Origin: Sacculina carcini | Lineage: Eukaryota; Arthropoda; Thecostraca; Sacculinidae | Length of the DNA stretch: 64,000 nt | Reading direction: 5' to 3' | NCBI GenBank assembly: GCA_916048095.2 | Contig: OU696573.1 | Location: 4,467,535 to 4,531,534, forward strand | Shown: in pieces, positions 56,793 to 64,000 of the stretch | Numbering within the stretch: the stretch's first letter is position 1 | Layout: every line of letters begins with the position of its first letter | Notes under the pieces: model-generated | Databases searched by the model: none | Seen by the model: only the letters and a program-made list of their open reading frames with translations | Told to the model about the DNA's origin: nothing | Made by a program: the position numbers and the translations under genes

Positions 56793-59700
56793 TGAGCCTG
56801 CGGCGCAGCGCACCAGCGTCGACGGGCGAAATTCACAAACCGGTGCCTCTCTTCTTTGTACAAGACAGCATAAATACACGACGCTTCTTAGTGGACACCG
56901 GTGCCCAGGTGAGTGTTCTGCCTGTGTCAAGCTTGCCAGAACCTCCGCCGCAACAGTCTTCCAAGCTGTTAGCGGCAAACGGTTCGCTCGTAAATGTCTA
57001 TGGCACTCATGAGCTTACATTGACACTCACTCATGGCCCTCCGTTGCGCTGGAAATTTGTAGTCGCTGACACGACACTTCACATAATCGGCGCTCATTTG
57101 CTTGCACATTACCGTCTCATTGTCGATGTGCATCGCATGATGTTAAGCGATATTTCGGGACGTGTCCGCGCCCGAGGTACTGTGAATACCCTGAAATCTC
57201 CTCGGCTACAGTGCCTTGTAGAAATTTCACCGGCGTTTCATTCGTTACTCGCCGAATTTCCAGGTGTGGTGCGTCCGCCCGATCAGCCATTTCCGCTGCG
57301 TCATTCGGTAACGCACCATATCCAAACACACGGTCCGCCGAAATTCGATAGACCACGCCGCTTGCCTCCCGACCGACTGAATGTGGCAAAGCAATCATTT
57401 TCCGATATGCAAAGGCTCGGAATCATGAGGCCATCGAGCAGCAGCCGGGCTGCACCACTGCATATGGTGCGCAAGAAACAGCCTGGTGATTGGCGTCCGT
57501 GTGGGGACTACCGCACCCTGAACGCGTGTACCGTACCGGACAAATATCCGATCCCGCACATTCAAGAATTCGTGACTAATCTGGCGGGTTGTCGTGTATT
57601 CACCACCTTGGATCTTGTGAGGGCGTACAATCAGATCCCAGTAGAGCCGAACGACGTCCACAAAACTGCAATTACTACACCGTTCGGGCTCTTCGAGGCT
57701 ACGCGAATGCCGTTTGGTCTCCGCAACGCGGCCCAAACAATGCAACGCTTCGTTGATCAAATACTGGCAGGGCTCAACAATGTGTACGCGTACATAGATG
57801 ATATTCTCATCGCCAGTTCCACCATGGCAGAACATGAAGTTCACGTACGCGCAGTCTTACGCCGCTTACAAAAATATGGAGTTATCATCAATACAAGTAA
57901 GTGCGTGTATGGGCAAGCCGAAGTATCTTTCCTGGGTCATCGTCTCACCACCAATGGTATCTCCCCGTTGCCAGACAAAATGGACGCGATCATGTCATTT
58001 CCCACGCCAGAAACACAGGCTCAGCTTCGTCGATTTCTCGGAATGACAGCGTTCTACAACCGCTTCTTGCCCGCTGCAGCAGAGCAACTGCAGCCGCTGC
58101 ACAAACTACTGGTGCCAGCCGGTAAGCGTTCTCGCCGACCCGTAAATTGGACTGGCGATGCACAAGACGCTTTCCAAAACATCAAAGAGAAACTGGTTGC
58201 TGCCGTCATGCTGACGCACCCAGTTCGCGACGCTCCAATCAGCCTACAGGTGGATGCGTCCGACAAAGCTATCGGAGCAGTCCTGCAGCAATATGCACAC
58301 GACGACTGGAAGCCACTGGCATTCTTTTCAAAAGCGTTGCGTCCAACCGAGTGCCGCTACAGCACGTTTGGTCGTGAGCTCTTGGCAATCTACTTGGCCA
58401 TCCGAAGATTCAGGCACGCAGTGGATGGCCGACCATTGATTATTTTCACAGACCATCGCCCACTCGTCACCGCTGTGAACTCTCATTCGGACCGCTAGTC
58501 TCCACGAGAAATTCGTCATCTGGAGTTCATAACCCAGTTCACGACGGATATCAGACACGTGGCGGGCTCCGACAACGTTGTAGCTGATGCTTTATCGCGC
58601 ACAATCAGCGTTCTGTGTCATCCAAAACCACCACTTCACGATTTTGATGCGTTAGCAGCCGCACAGCAAGCCGATGTCGCCTTGCAGCGGTTAGAAGACA
58701 CAGAACATTCGCTACGGCTACGCAGAATCAAACTCGCAAGCGGTGCACTCTTGCTATGTGATGAATCGACAGGCCGCCCTCGTCCAATCATACCGACAAG
58801 CTTCCGCAGACATTACTTTTCTCTGTGGCACAATATGTCTCATCCGGGTGTTCACGCCACACAAAAACTGATCACATCTCGCTGTGTTTGGCCAAATATG
58901 AAGCGTGAAATTCAACAGTGGACACGCTCATGCGTATCATGTCAACGAGCCAAGGTCCACAGACACACACGAGCTCCAATCGGCACCTTTGACGTGCCCA
59001 GCGACCGATTCCGACATGTGCACGTCGACTTGGCTGGTCCGCTGCCTGCATCCAAAGGAATGACGTACGTACTCACATGCATCTGTCGCTTCACAAGGTG
59101 GGCAGAAGTGATACCCATTGCTGACATGCGAGCCGAAACAGTATGTCGTGCATTTTTTGCTTGGCTGGTTAGCGCTATTTGGTGTCCCTGAAATTGTGAC
59201 AACAGACAGAGGTACGCAATTCACCGGCACTCGCTGGCAGCAATTGTGTGAAGTCATGGGCTTTAAACACAAAACTACATGCAGCTACCATCCGGCAAGC
59301 AATGGCCTTGTTGAGCGTCTGCATCGCCAACTTAAGGCATCACTGCGAGCGCACATGTCAGTCAATTGGACGGACACTCTGCCAATTGTTCTTCTTGGTT
59401 TAAGAACGGCCGTCAAAGCAGACCTGCAAGTGTCATCCGCCGAACTGGTATACGGCACGCCGCTACGCATTCCATGCGAAATGATTGTGCCTCGTACAGG
59501 ACGCGCCCAACAGCCGCAAACATCGCTCGCGTATGCAGACACATTGAGGCGATCCATGGCCCATATCAGACCAACGCCACCGCGTCACACGTCTGCCAGA
59601 TCCCACGTGCCATCCGCCCTTGTATCGTGCAGCCATGTATTTGTCCGCCATGAAGCGCGTCATACTCCCCTTGATTACCCCTACGACGGTCCTTTTCGTG

Positions 59701-60163
59701 TTGTCAGCTGGACGGATAAGACAATTACAATTCAGCGCCGTTCGAAAACAGACACAGTCTCCATCGATCGAGTCATCCCGGCCGTTGTTGAAAACGTCGA
59801 ACCATGCATGTCACACACCAGTGATCCGAAATCAGCAACTAAACTGTTCCTGTCACAGCCATGCGCGGGACCAGATCCTGTGCTGAGATGCGCGGGACAC
59901 AACCGGCCGGTAGTGCAACGACAACACGGCCGCAAATCATCAGATCATCACAAGTGTCACCACAATCTAAACGACCACAGGATCAACAAAAAACACAACC
60001 TTCACAACAACGAAACAGGCAAACACATAAACGACAGTTATCACCACCAACTGAATCCACACAACCACCATCCATTTTGCAGACTCGTGTAGGACGAATT
60101 GTGCGAACTCCCAAACGGTATCGAGTCTCCTTCCTAGTCAACTCTGACGGGGGGGTAGTGTAG
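56790..60163 (+). pseudogene. CsRn1-type pol, copy 2, same three lesions
   Basis: Protease, RT, RNase H and integrase as in copy 1. The in-frame TAG at 58496-58498, the frameshift near 59162 and the C-terminal frameshift are all shared, showing they predate the duplication. Confidence 0.9.
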
Positions 60164-61267
60164 CGACCCAGTCCATAACAGTTGCATCGTACTAATACCG
60201 CTAGATGGCGCCATTTGTACATATTCACTGTTTGTATGCGCGATTTTTGACCTTATAGACTGTGACTGTGCGATAGCGTAGCATAAGTACGTCTGATAGC
60301 ACGATATACAGCAAATGTTTTTCATGATTATATATTAATTATACAATTGATTGCCACAAGTTGTACTATTTTACATTGCTATATATGTACGCTTCAAATC
60401 CTGGTCGCTGCGCTACGTGTAATATTTATATGTGTGTAAACTTGTGCATTTACTATGTGAACATCATGCCCTGCATTAGACCGTTTCAAGTTAAGCACCA
60501 TTATGGGGTAAATTTCGATGCCTTGCTTCGTCAAGTCAGTCGAACTTTGTGAAGTGAATACAGTGATACGTGTTACAGTGAAAGTGTTGTGCTATCCCTC
60601 TCCTTTCGTTGGGTAATAGGTGGTAGTTTACGCTGGTAGCTCCGGTATTACCAGTATTGCATTCCACGGACCCGTCTCTTCCTTCTTCCTTGCCTCTCTC
60701 CCCTTGGCTCAGGCCTCTCACCCACTGGAGGTGAGAGTGCTCGCTCCGGGTGCAGTACGATCCCGGAGCACACCGGTCCTGATTGAGCCCAGGCCTAAAC
60801 AGGCTAGCAGAGTCGTGGGTTGCCCTGCTTCAAGAAGGGAAATTGCCTGGTCGCGTGTCGGTGAACACAGGCCACATTTGGCCCAATAGAATTGGACCCA
60901 AATCCAAATTCTACACACTCATACACACAGTGACGTCAGTGTGGATAGCCAACACACCGTCCGCTGCCATATATCCATATAAATATACGACGAGCGGGGT
61001 CGCTGGCCACAGGTTATTTCCTGAGATGGTCCCGGAAATTCTGTATATGATGATTCTGATGAATGACGATTAGGAGAGGCTGGGGGCCTATCTTTACGCC
61101 TCTTCCTCTTCCTAGCATTCATCTTGTTCGGCTAAACAGACAAAGGTAGTAGAGAAAACTATGAAAAAATAAAAAAGTTAATAAATTAATATAAGAAAAA
61201 AGAAACAAAATGACAATAATTTAAGTGAGAGAAGGCAGTGTTCTGAGCGTTTCCAAGGAGCAAGACG

Positions 61268-62366
61268 ATGCTTTTAACTTCCTCGTACTTTAGTATTCAG
61301 GATTTTAATGTTTTTAGATATGATAATCCCAGCTCGACTATAGCCCATGGCGGGGTTATGCTGGCTGTTCGCACCAGTGTACCCTGTCGCCGCCTGCATA
61401 TTCAGTCAGATTTGTCTGACTGTAAAAGACTGACTGACCGTTGTCTGGTCAGGCTTCGCCCTGCTACTGGTAACCGTGTAATTCCAGTACAACCATATTC
61501 ATGGTCGAGTCGTCGGCGACTAAACCGGCTCCCCCACTGTTCTGCAGTGAGGAGGGTGGCTAGACACCCTACAGGAAAAAAACAAAACCTGTTTCAAGGG
61601 CGGATGAGCTATCTGATAGCCAACGGCCATCTAGCATGTTCCAGTTTGCAAACGTGTTTTCATTTTTCTATTTTTGCCTACTCCCTGCTCGCTGTGATGT
61701 TCCTGTCGGTTGTCCTTTTCGCGCCTGTGTATAAATATGTGCGCTATATTAAATATATGTTGTTGTTGTTGTTGTTGTTGTTGCGGTTCACAAAGTTCTG
61801 TGCAAGGTTCGGTGCTGGCTCGGTGCTAGGGAGGTGAGTGTGTGCTCATTGTACCTGCCGCCTGGTCGCCCGTTCCCAAGGGCTGACGTCGAATTTTTAA
61901 TCAGTTCACTTACACCCCCTTTTTATGTGTTAGGCGATTTTAATGCTCATAGCCCTTTTTGGGGTTGTGATGCATATTGTAGCCGTGGTTATATTATGGA
62001 GGATATTTTAACTGTTTTAGACATAGGTATTTTAAACACAGGCACATATACGCATTGCGCCATGCCATCGGGCAGCATGTCCGCTCTGGACCTCAGTCTG
62101 TGCAGTCCCATTCTGCAGGCATCCACGAGCTGGACCGTTGAGAACAGTCTGTATGGAAGTGACCACTTCCCTATATGGATCTGTCTCAATGAGGTACCTA
62201 GGCTGGAAACACGACCACCGAGATGAAATTTCAAACGAGCTGATTGGGTCCGCTATGGTTGCTTGACACTGGAAGCCATGGGCAGCCCCACACTTCGACC
62301 CAGCGTCGAAGATTTTACTGAGGCTATTGTCACCTGTGCCAAACAGAGCATTCCGCGTACGGCATC
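61268..62366 (+). pseudogene. I-type LINE, copy 2, endonuclease only
   Basis: Duplicate of 28526-29624 including the SINE-like insert (61477-61783). It stops at 62366, where the deletion junction lies; RT and RNase H are missing. One difference, GGCGATTTT for GGGGATTTT at 61937, leaves GDFN unchanged. Confidence 0.9.
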
Positions 62367-62387
62367 TGAACCACCACCTTGCCATTG
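62367..62387. other. 21-bp filler at a deletion junction
   Basis: Sequence belonging to neither side, between LINE position 29624-equivalent and kinase position 34345-equivalent. It matches net offsets exactly (4,720 bp lost, 21 gained, 32,742 minus 28,043). Confidence 0.85.
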
Positions 62388-64000
62388 TGGAAGCACGAGT
62401 GCAGTCCCACCAGGAACGGGTGGTTGAACGCCATCTTGAACACGTGTGTCTCGGTCTGCACGCAGCCGATATCCTTGGCATTCTTGATCAGCTTCTTCTT
62501 GATCGCCTTCATGGCGTAGAGGCGCCGAGTGCGTCGTAACTCCACCATCATCACTTTGCCGAATCCTCCGCGTCCAATCACGCGGATCAGATCAAAATCG
62601 GCCAGCGAATACTGATTTGGGAGAATGGCCGCGGCCCCAGCAGGAACCAGGTCCACACTGGCCGATTTAGTAATGGTAGGGACGACGACGAGAGCCGGCT
62701 CAACCGCGTCAACTCCTACTTTGGCCGGTATCTTCATCGACTTAGTGGTGGTGTTGGTGTGGAGTTTACCGTTGATTGGGTCACAGCGCAGATGCTTCTG
62801 CGCCAGTGGCTTGCCAGTGTGCTTTCCCTTCAATAACTTGTTACGCGAAACAAGACTCAATGTAGGGTGACGAGCAAACGGCGTCGGTTGTAGCGGAGAT
62901 GAATGTCGTGATGGTGATGATAAGGGAGATGGGAGTCGTGCATATGGTGGGGATGATGGCGGTGATAGCGATATTAGCAACGGGTTGACATAATCAAAAC
63001 CGTCAAATTGGCTCTGGTCAATTTTTTCAATGGTGCTTGTGTTGTCGGGTGTTAGCCGCGCCGGCTCGTCTGTGAAGAGGGACGGAAAGTAGGCCAGATC
63101 ATGTTCGCTCTTGACGCGTGGCTTGTACGGCGGCTTCACTTGCTTCCGCACCAAAAGCTGCCAGTCAACACTGTTGAAGAACTCATGCCCAACGATGTCT
63201 TTGAAGCCGGTGTTCGGATGGCAGCCCAGTCGCTCTATCGGGTTCCTTTTTAGAAGACCTCTCAGGATTTTGCGCGCATTCGCCGACAAAGAGGGCGGAA
63301 TGCGGATGGTCTTCTCGAGAATTATCCGATACAGATGGTTCTTGGTTTTCTCATTGGGTGCTTTAGAATGATGACCAATTTCGAACGGAATGCGATTAGT
63401 GAGCATCTCAAACATGAGCACGCCCAGCGACCACCAATCAACACTGAAGTTATATTTCTTGCCAAGCAATATCTCCGGCGCGATGTAGTGGGGTGTGCCG
63501 CAGAAGGTGGACGTTGTTTTGCCTGGTCGCATTCCTTCCTTGCAAAGGCCGTAATCGATAAGCTTAATATGTCCCTCGTGGTCGATCAGCACATTTTCCA
63601 GCTTCAGATCACGATGGATAATGCCGTTATCATGCAGAAAATTAAGCGCCAGGCACAGCTCCGCCGAGTAGAACTTGACGTGCTCTTCCGGTAGTTTGCC
63701 GTGACGCTCCATATGATTCATAAGGTCGCCGCCGCGCACAAACTGAATCACGAAGAACAGCCGACTGGGACTTTGGAAGCACGAGTGCAGTCCCACCAGG
63801 AACGGGTGGTTGAACGCCATCTTGAACACGTGTGTTACGGTCTGCACGCAGCCGATATCCTTGGCATTCTTGATCAGCTTCTTCTTGATCGCCTTCATGG
63901 CGTAGAGGCGCCGAGTGCGTCGTAACTCCACCATCATCACTTTGCCGAATCCTCCGCGTCCAATCACGCGGATCAGATCAAAATCGGCCAGCGAATACTG
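62388..64000 (-). pseudogene. Second kinase locus, 3'-truncated, runs off the window
   Basis: Offset 28,043 from 34345 onward. Reading leftward from the window edge: one whole aPKC-like kinase domain (63997 to about 63180), its tail and a linker identical to the one before module 3, then the N-lobe of the next kinase, cut after VGLHSCF at 62388. The frame continues into filler and LINE antisense to a stop ending at 62330. The whole domain is a mosaic: bases near 63686-63723 match module 1 (CTCTTCCGG, TTCATAAGG), while those from about 63550 leftward match module 2 (GGCCGTAATCGAT). Its alpha-C Glu is replaced by Val (VQTVTHVF; codon 63836-63838), which should disable the Lys-Glu pair. The frame is open at 64000. 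Confidence 0.85.

Larger units (their letters stand above)
55077..60915 (+). mobile_element. CsRn1-type Gypsy element, copy 2
   Basis: Duplicate of 22335-28173, including the CACT target duplication (55073-55076, 60916-60919), LTRs at 55077-55833 and 60159-60915, primer site at 55835-55852 and polypurine tract ending at 60158. It shares the internal lesions of copy 1, so it arose by DNA duplication, not by a new insertion. Confidence 0.95.
55035..62366 (+). repeat. Second copy of 22293-29624 (segmental duplication)
   Basis: Constant offset of 32,742 bp from the Gypsy LTR through the I-type LINE. I saw only a handful of substitutions over 7.3 kb, for example at 22654/55396, 23022/55764, 23190/55932, 28748/61490 and 29195/61937. 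The left edge lies in CA/ACTCAT repeats; the right edge is exact at 29624/62366. Confidence 0.95.

Overview
The window looks like a repeat-rich metazoan, probably invertebrate, nuclear genome. It holds non-LTR retrotransposons of L2/CR1 and I types, Ty3/Gypsy LTR elements (including a CsRn1-type element primed by tRNA-Trp and a Mag-type element), a hAT-type DNA transposon, long CA/TG tracts, minisatellites, and a chimeric gene built from formin-like and atypical protein kinase C (aPKC)-like sequence. No rRNA, tRNA gene, CRISPR array or prokaryotic operon structure was seen. The species cannot be named from sequence alone.

Layout. 1-2545: 3' part of an L2/CR1-type LINE, then an 84-bp minisatellite. 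2936-6215: non-coding with a short TG tract. 6216-7667: about 1.45 kb of almost pure TG. 7668-10295: a truncated CR1-like LINE, joined through a CA tract to a second truncated LINE (10367-13665) with a TAATG ORF1/ORF2 stop-start overlap. 13666-18370: a complete Gypsy-like element on the minus strand (family A). 18551-19497: 43-bp minisatellite. 20098-21300: decayed family A copy. 22335-28173: CsRn1-type Gypsy element with 757-bp LTRs. 28526-32684: decayed I-type LINE with C-terminal RNase H, holding a SINE-like insert. 33412-40277 (minus): the chimeric kinase gene. 41497-50043: the same 43-bp minisatellite in the opposite orientation, split by a Mag-type element (42561-49913) that is itself split by a hAT element (43713-46473). 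51346-54559: a third family A copy on the plus strand. 55035-64000: a nearly identical head-to-tail second copy of the region starting at about 22.29 kb (CsRn1 element, start of the I-type LINE), which after a 4.7-kb deletion resumes inside a second copy of the kinase gene that runs off the window.

The most unusual item is the 2,282-codon intronless frame at 33429-40277. Its N-terminus resembles the GTPase-binding/FH3 armadillo region of FMNL-type formins. It is followed by a stretch that is the antisense of a LINE 5' end encoding a 2A peptide, then Ser/Pro-rich linkers, then three nearly identical aPKC catalytic domains, each with its AGC C-tail, repeating every 1,386 bp. A tail without a kinase precedes them and an out-of-frame tail follows. 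The locus appears to have grown by repeat-mediated recombination both inside the gene (module amplification) and at locus scale (a 32.7-kb tandem duplication with one breakpoint in a CA microsatellite).

Apart from the kinase locus and one unrecognised frame at about 50.8-51.4 kb, every substantial coding region belongs to a mobile element. Several elements show translational recoding or coupling signals: GGGAAAC in family A, GGAAAAC in the CsRn1 element, and TAATG in a LINE.
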